From Closterium sp. Naga37s-1 (lineage: Eukaryota > Streptophyta > Zygnematophyceae > Desmidiales > Closteriaceae), in NCBI GenBank assembly GCA_947471745.1, contig CANJKZ010001148.1, positions 1,375,001-1,439,000 of the forward strand: a DNA stretch of 64,000 nt, written 5' to 3'. The notes beneath the pieces are model-generated. The model had not been told where the DNA came from, ran no database searches, and was given only the letters and a program-made list of their open reading frames with translations. Below, in pieces: positions 24,300-36,539 of the stretch. The position numbers and the translations under genes are program-made. Each line of letters starts with the position of its first letter. The first letter of the stretch is position 1.

Positions 24300-25525
24300 A
24301 GTGGAGCCAGGGAACTGTGCACGCCAAGCGTCAGTCAGGCGGCCGAAGCAGCGGGGTGTGGTGTGCGGGCCGCCGTACGTCTCTCCACTGCGGTCGCCGG
24401 TGCGAAGAACGTAAGCGCAGGGACCAGCACCCCCAGACCTCCCACGCCCAGCGTACCACTCACGGAGCTGCTGAGGCGACGGGGTCTCACGGGAGCGCTG
24501 CTGCTGCTGGCGCTGGTCACCGCTAGAGCCTCCCCGCTGCCCGCCGCCACCCCCGCCTCCGCCTCCGCCGCCGCCACCTCCACCCCCACTCCCGCTGCCT
24601 CCGCCACCTCCACCTCCACCGTCGCCACCGAAGCCCCCACCCGAGCCACCACTCCCACCTCCACCTCCACCCCCACCCCCTCCGCCTCCTCCACCACCAT
24701 CACCTCCGCCCCCGCCGCCCCCTCCACCCCCCTTGCCCCCCTTGCCCTTGCTGTTGCGGCGCCTCCCACTAGGAGCAGACGCAGCGCCGACCGACTCGGT
24801 GCCAACGAGGTCGACAGCAGCAGCAGAGGCAACAGAGGGCAAGAGGGGAGAGGGGGGGCACCACTCAAAGAAAAGGGCGTGAGGGTCACCACGAGAGGCC
24901 CCTACAGCGACTATACTCTTCTCAGCTGCAAGGAGGCGCTCCTCAAGGAGGTCAACGGTGAGCGTGGTGGGGCAGAGGGAGAGGAAGTGGTCCCTGACCG
25001 AGCAAAGGGAGTCAGAGAGCCGGGTGATGAGGTAGTAGAGGGTGATGTACATGGGGGGGGGGGGTTCTTGGCGCAGAACTCGGCAGGAAGCGCAGCGCGG
25101 TAGCGAGTGTCACTAGTGCGGAGGTGAGTAATGAGGTCAGCGACTGTGGCAAAGGCGGCTAGGTCAGGGAACAGGTACGGCAGCATGAGGCGGCTAAGGG
25201 CAGCAGTGGCAGGGGAGGAGTAGCGTGCAACAACAGCGTCGTACAAGGTCTTAGCACTCTTGTACTGACTAAAGTGCGCGCGTTCAGAGGACGGCAGGTG
25301 ACTATGCACAGCAAGGCGAGCAGCAGCATCGCGCGTGGTCCAGACCGAGCGAACAGTACTAGCAGCATTAGCAGCAGGGGCAGCAGAGGCACCAGACGTG
25401 AGATCAAACAGTGAGAGGCCGTCTTTGCTATCGCACTGCAGGAAAAGCTGCAGATCATCTATCCAGACCTCAAAGTCTACCGCTCGACCCTCAGCATCAA
25501 AGGTAAGAACGTTGGGACTAGCCAT
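24300..25525 (-). pseudogene. gag region of Copia D
   Basis: The start (MASPNVLTFDAEG) matches gag of A and B. The capsid-like domain covers about 25525-24950. A Gly-rich tract follows at 24540-24740 and then the Cys/His motif near 24340-24420. Confidence 0.85.
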
Positions 25526-25559
25526 GACAGCAGCAGCAGCAGGCTAGCAGCAGCAGCAG

Positions 25560-26290
25560 CAGAAGCAGGCTAGCAGTAGCAGCAGCAGGAGGGGCGCGGC
25601 TCGGCGGTGCGCTTACCAGGGGCGGGTGGGTAGAAGCCCGCAAGTGGTGGGGCAGGGCCGAGGTGAGTCGGCAGGATCAGGGCCGCGACAGGGCGGCAGG
25701 GCAGGGCCGCGACTCGGCTGCAGGGCAGGGCCGGGACGGCGGCGGCGGCTGTCACGGCAATGGCGGCGGCGGGTGTCTCAGCAGCAGCGGCGGCAGCTGT
25801 CACGGCAGGAGCGGCGGCGGCTGTGACGACAGCTGCGGCGGCGGCTGTCCCGGCAGCAGCGGCGGCGGCGAACGGCCGTGGCGGAAGCGGCAGCGGCAGC
25901 AGGCGCGACGGCAGCTGCTGCTGGGGCGGCAGCGACGGGGCGGCAGGGCGGCTACGGCGGGCCGCGAAGAGCCGCGGAGGGGCCGCGTAGAGGCCGCGAA
26001 GGGGGCCGCGAAGGGCCACGAAGGGCCGCGAAGGGGCCGCGAAGGGCCGTGAGGGGGCCGCGAAGGGCCGCGAAGGGGCCGCGAAGGGCCGTGAGGGGGG
26101 CCGCGAAGGGCCTTAAGAGGGGCCGCGAGGGGCCGCTAAGGGGTCGCGACCGGGACCACGAAGGGGCCGCGAAGGGGGGGCCGCTAAGGGGGGCCGCGAA
26201 GGGGCCACTAAGGGGCCGTTAAAGGGCAGGCCACTAAGGGGCCGCGAAATTATAGGGCAGGACGCGAAGCGCGTTTAGGGCAGGCTAAAA
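25560..26290 (-). repeat. GC-rich tandem-repeat leader of Copia D
   Basis: GGGCCGCGAAG-type units of about 10-20 bp repeat at 25965-26240, and GCGGCGGCTGTCACGGC-like units at 25735-25870. The region is homologous to the leader of Copia E (31970-32680) but differs in copy number and order. Confidence 0.75.
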
Positions 26291-26352
26291 AAAAAATTTC
26301 GAAGGTGGGCCCAAGGGAGAAACGGTCCCACTAGGGAACCCGCTCTATACCA

Positions 26353-26478
26353 TGTGAAGAAATGAGGAATGAAATGAACTAGGAAAGTGTTGAGTACAAA
26401 TATGAAACCCTAGAAACTTGTACCCCTTAGTGTCTACCCCACTATAGCCTACACAGACTAAGTCATATATGTCTGACA
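26353..26478 (-). repeat. 5' LTR of Copia D (126 bp)
   Basis: It is identical to the partner LTR. On the minus strand it is followed by the primer-site variant TGGTATAGAGCG (26341-26352), shared with Copia E. Confidence 0.93.
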
Positions 26479-26483
26479 TTGCT

Positions 26484-26576
26484 ATATTATGCCTAGGCCT
26501 CGTTGTTTGCTCAGTAGTTGTAATCACTTCCGCGTTATTAAATACTGCGCACTCTTCTTTCATACAACTCATAACA
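26484..26576 (+). repeat. 5' LTR of Gypsy C, second part
   Basis: This continues the left LTR after Copia D, from ATATTATGCCTAGGCC to CTCATAACA. It is nearly identical to the end of the right LTR. Confidence 0.92.
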
Positions 26577-26578
26577 CT

Positions 26579-26590
26579 TGGTATCAGAGC
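26579..26590 (+). promoter_or_regulatory. Primer binding site of Gypsy C
   Basis: TGGTATCAGAGC lies two bases after the left LTR and is complementary to the 3' end of initiator methionine tRNA. The same site is used by Copia A and F. Confidence 0.85.
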
Positions 26591-26779
26591 TACTTTCCTA
26601 GGTTACCCTCTACTTTCCGGGGTAGTTTAGTGCAGGGGTGCGATAGGTTTGGTGGGCTGCAAAGCGGTCGGCTGAGAGATAGATACGATTATCTCGCTCC
26701 GACTAATAGCGTTTGCGCCTTCATCAAAACCATAAAAATCGCTGGTAACCCGCTGCCCGCTAGGAGAAGCCTGAGAAAC

Positions 26780-27710
26780 ATGGAACAGGCTGAGTTCAAC
26801 GAGTTCATGCAACAGTTTCGGGCGATGCAAGCCAACTTGCAGACCATGTCTGCAGAGATGGAGCGCCTGAAGGTGGAAAACGACGAGCTACGCCAGACGT
26901 GAAGTGAAGCGCGTCAGGATTCGCCCGCCGTGGATGAAGCAAGTAGCAGCTCCACACCCAACAACGACGTCTTCAGCGAGCTACAGGGCTCGCTGGATGC
27001 TGAAGATGAGTGGGCGGCACGCCAGCAACAAGCACAAGGGACGCAGGAGCAATAGCCACAACCGCAGCAACAGCTTGCTGACGATGCTACTCGCATTAAT
27101 TTTGCAGTGTCACTGTTACGAGGACCGGCGTTGGAGTGGTGGAAGCGGACTCTTCAGACAGAGGGGACTCCGGCAGGGCTGTCACGTGCGAACGACGGGA
27201 CCTGGACAACTGTCACGCAACGAGCAACTTCAATCTTCGGAGTGGCCACGATACGCACATGGACGGAGTGGGGCGCCGCGCTGCGAGCCAGATTCGAGCA
27301 TGTATCCGCCTCGGATTCTGCTCGCATGAAGCTGCGTACCTGGAAGCAGGTGGCGTCGGTCCAAGATTACACGGCGACATTCTGCAATTTGGCCGACCAG
27401 GTGGAAGACATGAGTGACGCGGAGCGACTCGACCAATACGTCGCAGGCCTCAAGTACGAAGTACAGTACGAGGTGCGACGGGCGAGGCCACGCGACTTCC
27501 TCGATGCCGTCCAGGTGGCCGAATCGACGGATGCGCTGATGCAATGGGCGAGAATGAGTTCCCGGGAGGACACTCAATTTCGTGGGCCGCCGCGCCAGCC
27601 CACAATCAACGGGGTGGATGCACCGAGACGTGGACATAACACGTGCTTCAACTGCAACCAACCGGGCCACTGGAGGAAGGACTGCCCGAAGCTGAAACAG
27701 GAACGACGGA
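26780..27710 (+). pseudogene. gag region of Gypsy C
   Basis: A short coiled-coil-like N-terminal stretch (MEQAEFNEFMQQFRAMQ) is followed by the retrotransposon Gag domain (about 27100-27560, with ALEWWKRT and WTEWGAALRARFE). A single CCHC zinc knuckle follows near 27637-27680 (CFNCNQPGHWRKDC). Such Gag proteins package the element's RNA. Confidence 0.85.
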
Positions 27711-27769
27711 GAGGGGTCGGGAAAAGAGACGAGTCTGTAGCAGTCGGGCCACCTACTTACGAGACCCCG

Positions 27770-30700
27770 TCGCCCGCCAATCAACATCCACACCGAGTAG
27801 TGGTACCGATACGGGCTATCGACCGCAACCGGACGAATAAGGTGGATGAACACGTGGATCACCCTGTGCTGATCGTGGGGGGGGTTAACGGACACAAAAT
27901 TAAACTTTTCGTTGACGGAGGGGCGAGCCACAGTCTCGTCAACCTGGCAACGGCCAAAAAAATTGGAGTCAAGCTGGACAGGTGTCTGCCCGAGATTGAT
28001 GCGCGACTGGTGGACGGGACACCGCTGGCAATCAAGGACGAGGTCCGACAAATTCGGATGAAGTGTGGCGACGATTTCGGGTTTTCAATGCGAATGCTGG
28101 CGACAACACTTGACGGTTGCGATGTGCTACTGGGACGAGATTGGCTGCAGCAATTTAATCCGACGATCGACTGGACGACGGGGGCGATCACGGTGCTGTG
28201 CAACAAGGGGCGCGTGACACTTCCGAAATGGGCGGAGCCGGAGCCGATGACAACACGTGTCAACGCGATAACGATGAAAAGGGTGATCAAGCGAGGAGCG
28301 CAGGGCTACGCCGTACAGCTGTACGAGGTGGTGGCGTCTAAAAACATCGCCGACATTGACACGCTCTGCGCTGCTGTACCAGACGATGTGGCGAGCATAA
28401 TTCGGAGGTATCCCGGAATTTTTGCGGATGACCTGCCTGACGGGCTGCCACCTCAGCGACCAGAAGACCACAGGATTGAGCTGGAGCCAGGCGCAAAACC
28501 AACTGTTCGATCACAGTGGCGGCTCAGCCAACCGGAGCTCGACGAGTTGCGGAAACAGCTGGATTATCTGCTTTCGAAGGGTTTTATCCGACCGAGCACG
28601 TCACCATACGCCGCCCCGATACTGTTCACGCCGAAGAAGGACAGAGGCCTGCGCATGTGCATCGACTATCGAGCGTTGAATCGGGTCACTATTAAGTCGC
28701 GTTACCCGATTCCGCGAGCGGACGACCTGCTGGATCAGCTTCGCGGGGCTCGCTTCTTCTCGAAAATCGATTTGCGAGGTGGCTACCACCAAATTCGCGT
28801 GTTCGCCGACGACTGCCCGAAGACTGCGTTCCGCACCCGCTACGGCAGTTACGAATATACTGTGATGCCGTTTGGGTTGACGAGCGCACCCTCGACCTTC
28901 CAGCTCACCATGAATGGGGTGTTTCAGGACATGCTGGATAAAAAAGTAATCGTTTACCTGGACGACATCCTGGTGTACAGCAAGACTCGGGAGCAGCATT
29001 TACAGGACTTAGAGGAGGTGTTCCGGCGCTTGCAGCAGAACCGACTGATTACTAAGGGCTCTAAGTGTGAGTTCTTACAGCCGGAGCTGGATTTCCAGGG
29101 GCACGTGGTCTCAGGGGAGGGCATTAAAATTGACCCTGGCAAAGTAACAGCGATTTCGGAGTGGAAACCGCCCACGAACATCACGGAGTTGCAAAGTTTC
29201 CTCGGCTTCGTTAACTATGTCCGCCGTTTTGTACCGAATATGGCGGGAGTAACCAGGCCGTTAACCGATCTTCTGTACAAGGGCGTACAATTTTGTTGGG
29301 GGGAGAGAGAGCAGCTGGCCTTCAAAGAGCTGAAGAAATTTTTGAGTTCACCCCCGGTGCTTCGGCTGGCAGATCCATCTCGACCGTTCGAAGTCGTGAC
29401 GGACGCCAGCGATTTCGCTGTCGGCGCCGTCCTCCTACAGGATTTCGGAAACGGGCTTCAACCCATCGCGTACGAGTCAAGAAAAATGCAGCCGCCCGAG
29501 CGCAACTACCCTGTACACGACAAGGAAATGCTCGCCATCGTGCATGCGTTTCGTACCTGGCGCTGTTACCTCACGGGAGCCGATGTCACGATCAGGACAG
29601 ACCACAAGTCATTACACTACATGCGCAGCCAACCACAACTCAACCCGCGACAAATCCGGTGGCTCGACTACCTCGAGTCCAACTTCAGCTACACCATCAC
29701 GTACAAAAAGGGCGCCAACAACATCGCCGACGCCCTGACCCGCCCATCAATGCAAACCGGAGCAGTACTAATCGCCCATTCTAACCCTTTTTTGGCAGGA
29801 CTGACAGGTTTTTCAGGACCAACCAACACCAATAGGTCACCACGGCGCATGGGAGCTATTACCTAAAAGTCGGTACAAACCGAGTTTGGGTACCTTCCTA
29901 CCGACCCTTACGAGAATTGCTGACGCAGGAAGTACACGACTCCAACCTTTTCGGGCATTTCGGCGTCGACAAAACATTAAAGCTGCTGCAGCGGAATTAC
30001 TACTGGCCCGACATGGCCTCGGACGTGCAGCACTACGTGTCCGCCTGCCCGACCTGTCAGGCAATGAAGTCATCACGCCAACGACCAGCTGGATTGCTGC
30101 AACCTCTCGAGCCACCCGAACGACCGTGGCAACATGTGACAATGGACTACGTCGCCGGGCTGCCAGCTGGCACAAGCTGATGATGGCACAGTTGATTCGC
30201 ACAAACTGCCCAAACATACAGACGATGGAACAGTTGATTCGCACAAACTGCCCAAACATCACCAAGTGGGAGGATTCACTCCCCATGCTCGAGTTTGCGT
30301 ACAACAACGCACCGTCTGCGATGACTAATCAATCGCCGTTCTACCTCAATTACGGGATAGACCCCGTGGTACCCTCTTCAACGACACCCGACAATCCGGT
30401 ACCACGGTCGCAGCAATTCGTTTCAGAACTTCAAGCAGCTCGCAACAAAGCAACGGAATTTATTCGGAAGGCTAACACCGTTGCCAGCCGCTATGCTGAC
30501 GGACATCGACGGAACTTACCCTTCCGCGACGGGCAGATGGTCCTTCTGGACACAAAAAACCTTCGACTGCCCCAACCTGCAAAACTGCGTCCCCGATACG
30601 TGGGACACTTCCGCATCATTCGGATGCTGACCCGGGTCACAGCAAAACTTTTGCTACCAGACGACTGGAAGATCCACGACGCCTTCCACGTCAGTTTGCT

Positions 30701-30960
30701 TCGTCACTACGTGGCTCCGCAGCCGTCCGACGTTGCACGACCTAACATCGCGCCAAGTGTCCGGCCCGTCGCAGACCCGACACTCAAGCCCTGGAAGATT
30801 TTGAATCATCGCATTCGTGCGACCCCAGCTGGACGCCACGTTGATTTCCTCCTGCGATGGGTGGATCCCACAAGTGACGATGACACGTGGGTCCCGGCTG
30901 ACTCACTACAGGGCCACTCGTTACTCCGGGATTATCTTTCCCGCCGACGCGTATTGACCA
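27770..30960 (+). pseudogene. pol region of Gypsy C (PR-RT-RNase H-IN-chromodomain)
   Basis: The parts in order are as follows. The aspartic protease has LFVDGGASHSLVN near 27910. The reverse transcriptase, about 28500-29080, has KKDRGLRMCIDYRALN and the catalytic YLDDILVYS near 28955. RNase H, about 29390-29740, has VTDASDFAVGAVL and RTDHKSLHY. The integrase zinc motif is at about 29940-30060, followed by parts of the integrase. A C-terminal chromodomain-like segment (about 30790-30940) has DFLLRW and DDTWVPADSL. In related elements the chromodomain steers integration to particular chromatin. Confidence 0.88.
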
Positions 30961-30982
30961 CCTTTCTTAAAGGGGGGGGTAG

Positions 30983-31262
30983 TGTAAGCAATTTTCCTAA
31001 TTCCTTATTGAGGCACTCCGTACGCGTACAAGTCCAACTTTTCGGAGTTCAGGCTCGGTCCGCTGACCTCGCCTTCCGAACGTCCTGCGCGTCGCCTTCG
31101 GGTTTCCCAACCCCAAACCTACACCCGACCTTCGCGCGACTCCGCGACCTCGGCCTGGCTAGCCTTGCTATATTATGCCTAGGCCTCGTTGTTTGCTCAG
31201 TAGTTGTAATCACTTCCGCGTTATTGAATACTGCGCACTCTTCTTTCATACAACTCATAACA
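30983..31262 (+). repeat. 3' LTR of Gypsy C (280 bp)
   Basis: This uninterrupted LTR starts TGTAAGCAATTTTCC and ends CTCATAACA. It is preceded by the polypurine tract AAAGGGGGGGGTAG and followed by the AAAAC target duplication. Confidence 0.92.
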
Positions 31263-31267
31263 AAAAC

Positions 31268-31764
31268 ACAACAAAGAGTGTTTTCTCCAAATTATGTCAC
31301 ACAATTTAGTGCAATGTCAGAACCACACTCGGGCGAGATTCGAAACTGCACCTCCGTCTTACCAAGGCAAAAACTCGTTGGGACAACGACTTATGTTCAC
31401 CAAGTTTTTGAAACCTTTTCTATAGTTTTAACTGTTGCGCCACATTTTCTTCTAGGGTTTCATTCTGTCTCCTTTTCACTTTTCTCGTTCTGCTTGTGGG
31501 GAGCCCACAGCACGTACCTAGCTAGCTCACCTCAACTAGCTTCCTGTCCAGGTAAGATTCTCTTTGCTTGTGCCTAAGACCAATTCCGTGATTAGGTTAC
31601 TACGTATGTTAGCTAGTAACACGGAACAGTCGTCTTAGGACCTGCTGCAGACTTCGACCTATTTAGTTTCCTAACCTTACGGTCGTGTTAGGACCTGCTG
31701 CAGATTTCGACCTATTAAGTTATGTTTGTTTCTTGCCTCCCTTTCGAAGTTAGATTTCCTACCT
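31268..31764. other. Spacer between Gypsy C and Copia E
   Basis: No gene was recognised. Two related blocks occur around CTTAGGACCTGCTGCAGA and CGACCTATT at about 31635-31665 and 31687-31717, a short direct duplication. Confidence 0.5.
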
Positions 31765-31769
31765 TAACC

Positions 31770-31894
31770 TGTCAGACATATATGACTTAGTCTGTGTAGG
31801 CTATAGTGGGGTAGACACTAAGGGGTACAAGTTTCTAGGGTTTCATATTTGTACCCAACACTTTCCTAGTTCATTCATTCCTCATTTCTTCACA
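31770..31894 (+). repeat. 5' LTR of Copia E (125 bp)
   Basis: It runs from TGTCAGACATATATGAC to TTTCTTCACA and is followed by the primer-site variant TGGTATAGAGCG at 31895. It differs from the reverse complement of the D LTRs by about one substitution and one base of length. Confidence 0.93.
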
Positions 31895-31969
31895 TGGTAT
31901 AGAGCGCGTTCCCTAGTGGGACCGTTTCTCCCTTGGGCCCACCTTCGAAAAAAAAAATTAGCCTGCCCT

Positions 31970-32690
31970 AAACACGCTTCGCGTCCTGCCCTAAACTTTC
32001 GCGGCCCCTTAGTGGCCTGCCCTTTAACAGCCCCTTAGTGGCCCCTTCGCGGCCCCCCTTTAGCGGCCCCCCCTTCGCGGCCCCTTCGTGGTCCGGGTCG
32101 CGACCCCTTAGCGGACCCTCGCGGCCCCTCTTAAGGCCCTTCGCGACCTCCCTCACGGCCCTTCGCGGCCCCTTCGCGGCCCTTCGCGGCCCCCTCACGG
32201 CCCTTCGCGGCCCCTTCGCGGCCCTTCGCGGCCCCCCTCTCGGCCCTTCGCGGCCTCTTCGCGGCCCTTCGCGGCCCTTCGCGGCCCCCTTCGCGGCCTC
32301 TCCGCGGCCCCTCCACGGCTCTTCGCGGCCCCTCCGCGGCTCTTCGCGGCCCGCCGTAGCCGCCCTGCCGCCCCGTCGCTGCCGCCCCAGCAGCAGCTGC
32401 CGTCGCGCCTCCTCCCACTGCCGCTTCCGCCACGGCCGTTCGCCGCCGCCGCTGCTGCCGGGACAGCCGCCGCCGCTGCTGTCGTCACAGCCGCCGCCGC
32501 TCCTGCCGTGACAGCTGCCGCCGCTGCTGCTGAGACAGCCGCCGCCGCCACTGCCGTGACAGCCGCCGCCGCCGTCCCGGCCCTGCCCTGCAGCCGAGTC
32601 GCGCCCCTGCCCTGCAGCCGAGTCGCGGCCCTGCCCTGCCGCCCTGTCGCGGCCCTGATCCTGCCGACGCACCTCGGCCCTGCCCCACCA
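31970..32690 (+). repeat. GC-rich tandem-repeat leader of Copia E
   Basis: GGCCCCTTCGCGGCCCTTCG-type units cover 31990-32350, and GCCGCCGCTGCTGCCGWGAC-like units cover 32440-32600. This is the counterpart of 25560-26290 in Copia D. Confidence 0.75.
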
Positions 32691-32719
32691 CTTGCGGGCT
32701 TCTGCTCCTAGTGGGCGGC

Positions 32720-35700
32720 GCTGCGTCTGCTCCTAGTGGGAGGCGCCGCAACAGCAAGTGCAAGGGGGGCAAGGGGGGTGGAGGGGGCGGCGGGGGCGGA
32801 GGTGGTGGTGGTGGAGGAGGCGGAGGGGGTGGGGGTGGAGGTGGAGGTGGGAGTGGTGGCTCGGGTGGGGGCTTCGGTGGCGGCGGTGGAGGTGGAGGTG
32901 GCGGAGGCAGCGGGAGTGGGGGTGGAGGTGGCGGCGGCGGAGGTGGAGGTGGGGGTGGCGGTGGGCAGCGGGGAGGCTCTAGCGGTGACCAGCGCCAGCA
33001 GCAGCAGCGCTCCCGTGAGACCCCGTCGCCTCAGCAGCTCCGTGAGTGGTACGCTGGGCGTGGGAGGTCTGGGGGTGCTGGTCCCTGCGCTTACGTTCTT
33101 CGCACCAGCGACCGCAGTGGAGAGACGTGCGGCGGCCCGCACACCACACCCCGCTGCTTCGGCCGCCTGACTGACGCCTGGCGTGCACAGTTCCCTGGCT
33201 CCACTGAGATCCCTCGCTGGGGTGATCTGCTTAGGTCGGGGGTTGCTATCTTTGATCTTGACTATGACACTATCCTTGCTGCTATGTATGCTGTGTCTAT
33301 TAGTGCTGAGGGTGACTGTTACCTGTGTGTTCCGCCCGACCCGGGCATTGAGGCTGCTGCTCTAGGTGCTAGTGAGTCTGCTGCTCCAGGTGCTGGTGAG
33401 GCTGCTGCTCTAGGTGCTAGTGAGTCTGCTGCTCCAGGTGCTGGTGAGGCTGCTCTCTCAGGTACCGCGTCGGCTCAGGTCTTGCACACTTTCACCCTTG
33501 ACTCGGGTGCCTCCCGCTCCTTCTTTCGCGACTGCACCACCCTCTCGCCGCTCAGTCGGCCGGTGGCAGTCTCTCTGGCTGACCCCTCTGGGGGACCAGT
33601 TGTGGCCCGTTCCTCCACTGTCCTCCCGTGCCCTGCTGTTCCGTCCGGCTCGCTGACTGGTCTTCACCTTCCCTCGTTCTCTACGAACTTGGTGGCGGGT
33701 GCTGATCTTCAGGATGGGGGTGTTCACCAGTTCACCCCTGCCCACCAGCGTGTGACGCACTGCACGTGTGCTGGGACGGGTCGTCACCTGGCCACGTTCA
33801 CCCGTAGGCCAGGGTCCAGCCTGTACACCCTCACCACTGCGTCTCCTCCTCGTCGGGTAGCCGCGTCGGGTCAGGTGTTTGCTGCAGCGTCCCGGTCTGG
33901 CCCTGAGTCTGCCCCCTGCTCGTGTCGCCTCCTGGCCCACGAGACTCTTCTTTGGCACCACCGCCTTGGTCACCCCTCCCTGCCTCGTCTTCGAGGCATG
34001 GCCTCCCGTGTCCTGGTCTCGGGTCTTCCTGAGTCCCTCCCTCCCCTTCCTCCGGGGCCTGCCCCTACCTGCGTTCCCTGCATCGAGGGTCGGCAGCGCG
34101 CCGATCCTCACTCCTCCGAGTTTCCTCCGACAGAGGCCCCACTGCAGACTCTTCACATGGACGTGTGGGGCCCAGCCCGCGTCCGTGGACAGGGTCACGA
34201 GCGTTACTTCCTGCTGGTCGTTGACGACTACTCGCGTTACACCACAGTCTTCCCCTTGCGCCGCAAGGGTGAGGTCACTGAGGTGTTGATCGACTGGATC
34301 CGCGCTGCTCGTCTCCAGCTCAGGAAGAGCTTCGGCTCAGACTTTCCTGTTGTGCGTCTGCACTCCGACAGAGGTGGTGAGTTTTCCTCTGACCTTCTGC
34401 GGGTCTTCTGTCGGGCGGAGGGCATCCGCCAGACGTTCACGCTTCCGGCCTCTCCACAGCAGAATGGGGTTGCTGAGCGCCGCATTGGCATGGTCATGGA
34501 TGTCGCTGGCACGTCCATGATCCATGTGGCTGCTCCCCACTTTCTGTGGCCGTTCGCGGTTCAGTACGCGGCACATCAGATCAACCTCCAGCCCCGGGTC
34601 TCCATGCCTTAGACCACCCCCACTCTGCGGTGGACGGGGAAGGTTGGCGATGCGTCTGTGTTCCGTGTCTGGGGATCTCGAGCTTTCGTCCGCGACTTGT
34701 CTGCGGACAAGCTGTCCTCTCGTGCTGTTCCCTGCGCCTTCCTTGGCTTCCCCCCTGACGCGCCTGGTTGGCAGTTCTACCACCCCACCTTGCGCCGTGT
34801 TCTGTCCTCTCAGGACGTCACGTTTGACGAGTCGGTTCCCTACTACCGTCTCTTCCCCTACCGCACTGCCCCCCTCCCCCCCCTGCCGCTCTTCCTCACG
34901 CTAGGTCCTCCCCAGGTAGACCCCCTCCCCCCTCAGGGTCCTGCCCCCTCAGGTGTGTCTCAGGTAGACGCAGTCGAGCCTGTCAAGGTAGCTGTTGACT
35001 CTGGTGCTGCTAGGGGTGCTGAGCCTGCGGGTGCTGGGTCTGGGGGTGCTGAGCCGGCGGGTGCTGGGTCTGGGGGTGCTGAGCCTGAGCGTGCGGAGCC
35101 TGGGGGTGCGGAGCCTGGGGGTGCTGAGCCTGGGGGTGCTGAGCCTGGGGTTGCTGAGTCTGGGGGTGCTGAGACTGGAGGTCCTCCGAGTGTCTTGTTG
35201 CGGCGGGAGCCCCTCTCTCCACGGCAGCTTCGTGAGTGGAACGCTCAGCGCTGTAGCCGTGCGCCTGGAGCTGGGGGGCCTACTACTGGAGGTGCTGGAG
35301 CTGCTGGAGGTGCTGCTGGCGCTGGAGCTACTGGAGGTGCTGCTGGTGCTGGAGCTACTGGAGGTGCTGCTGGTGCTGGAGCTGCTGGAGGTACTGCTGG
35401 TGCTGAGGCTGCTGGAGGTGCTGGCAGTGCTGGAGCTACTGGAGGCGCTGCTGGTGCTGGAGCTGCTGGGGCCGTTGGCCCTGGAGGTGCTCGTACTGGA
35501 GTTTCTGGAGCTACTGGGACTGGAGCTGCTGCGGGAGTTGGAGCTGGAGGTGCTGGAGCTGCTGGAGCTACTGGTGGTGCTGCGGGAGTTGTAGCTGGAG
35601 ACCCTGGAGCTGAGGGTGCTGGTGGTGTCTCTGCTGGTTCTGGAGGTGCTGCGCGGCCGCGGCCGTACTTCGTTCCGCTCCTTCAGCAGGTTCTTGGTCT

Positions 35701-36353
35701 CCCGCCTGCTCCTGGTCCCACTCCCTCTTTAGAGTGTCCTCTGCCTGTCCAGTCGCAGTCACAGTTACAGCCTGCCTCGCCACTCCCTGGTCCTTCTCCC
35801 TACACTGGTCCGACCGGAGGTCTTACGGAGCGTCGTGAGCCTGAGTCTCGTCCTGCGTCGCCTGAGTCTCGTCGTGCGTCGCCTGTTCGTGCTGCTCGCA
35901 CTGGTCGTCGTGTTCCACGTCAGCGTCCTCCTGCTGTCCCAGGCACACACCAGATGGCGCTTCGTCCTTCCACTGCTCCACAGCGTGTCCCTCTGCCGTC
36001 TCCTCCTGCGTCCTCTCTTCCTGCTCTTGCTGACCCGGAGTCTGACTCCCTTCGTGCTGCTAGTCCTACTGTCACGCGTCTCCTGGCCACTGTTGTCACT
36101 GACCCTTCCTTTGAGTCCACTGCTGCGTCTGCCTTAGTTGCTGAGCTTGTCGACTTTGCTGCTCACTGTCGTCTTGACTACGCTGCTAGTCTTGTTACTG
36201 AGTCTGAATCTGTCTGTCCTCCGTCCGTCGGGGGTGAGTGTGCTCTTAGCACGGACGTCCTTGAGGACAGACAGGAGGAGTTTGAGTGCTTTGCCGCTGC
36301 TTTACCTCATCTCGTGTCCATGCTGATTGCCCCTGAGGGAGACCCGGATGCAC
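32720..36353 (+). pseudogene. Copia E coding region, part before the F insertion
   Basis: It covers the Gly-rich part of gag (32760-32980) and the Cys/His motif (about 33080-33150). The protease has HTFTLDSGASR near 33490. The pre-integrase zinc motif is near 33950-34090. The integrase core, about 34150-34590, has HMDVWGP, DRGGEF and QQNGVAERR. The Gly/Ala/Glu-rich spacer is about 35000-35640, and the Pro/Ser-rich stretch before reverse transcriptase follows. It is close in sequence to Copia D throughout. Confidence 0.88.
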
Positions 36354-36491
36354 TGTCAAACATTATACATGTTCATATTGTGTAGGCTATAGTGGGTTTA
36401 GCCTTAGGGGGTACAACATTGCTAGGGTTTCCTACTTGTATCACCCTGCTGCCTAGTTTCACACATTCTCGTTCAGTTCTACATTCTAACA
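36354..36491 (+). repeat. 5' LTR of Copia F (138 bp)
   Basis: It runs from TGTCAAACATTATAC to ACATTCTAACA. The primer site TGGTATCAGAGCCTAGG follows at 36492-36508. Confidence 0.93.
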
Positions 36492-36539
36492 TGGTATCAG
36501 AGCCTAGGTTGCTACCTAGGACCGCTTTCTCCTACGGGC

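Larger units (their letters stand above)
19206..26478 (-). mobile_element. Copia-type LTR retrotransposon D (fossil), nested in Gypsy C
   Basis: This is a Copia element on the minus strand with 126-bp LTRs that are identical as read, bounded by a TTGCT target duplication (19201-19205 and 26479-26483) within the left LTR of Gypsy C. Identical LTRs mean it inserted very recently. It belongs to the same family as Copia E, which lies in the other orientation. The parts gag, protease, integrase, reverse transcriptase and RNase H are all recognisable. It looks broken, with about three or four breaks. Confidence 0.94.
19021..31262 (+). mobile_element. Gypsy chromovirus-type LTR retrotransposon C (fossil), split by Copia D
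   Basis: This is a Ty3/gypsy element with about 280-bp LTRs and an AAAAC target duplication (19016-19020 and 31263-31267). Its left LTR is interrupted by the 7.3-kb Copia D. Without D the element is about 5 kb. The order is LTR, primer site, gag, protease, reverse transcriptase, RNase H, integrase, chromodomain, polypurine tract, LTR, the arrangement of chromoviruses. The LTRs differ at about seven positions (about 2.5%), so C is older than D. It looks broken, with about three breaks apart from the insertion. Confidence 0.93.

Noticed and set aside
30180-30260. Near-perfect duplication of TTGATTCGCACAAACTGCCC within the Gypsy integrase region as a regulatory repeat
   Set aside because: It is local sequence within a broken element with no sign of separate function.
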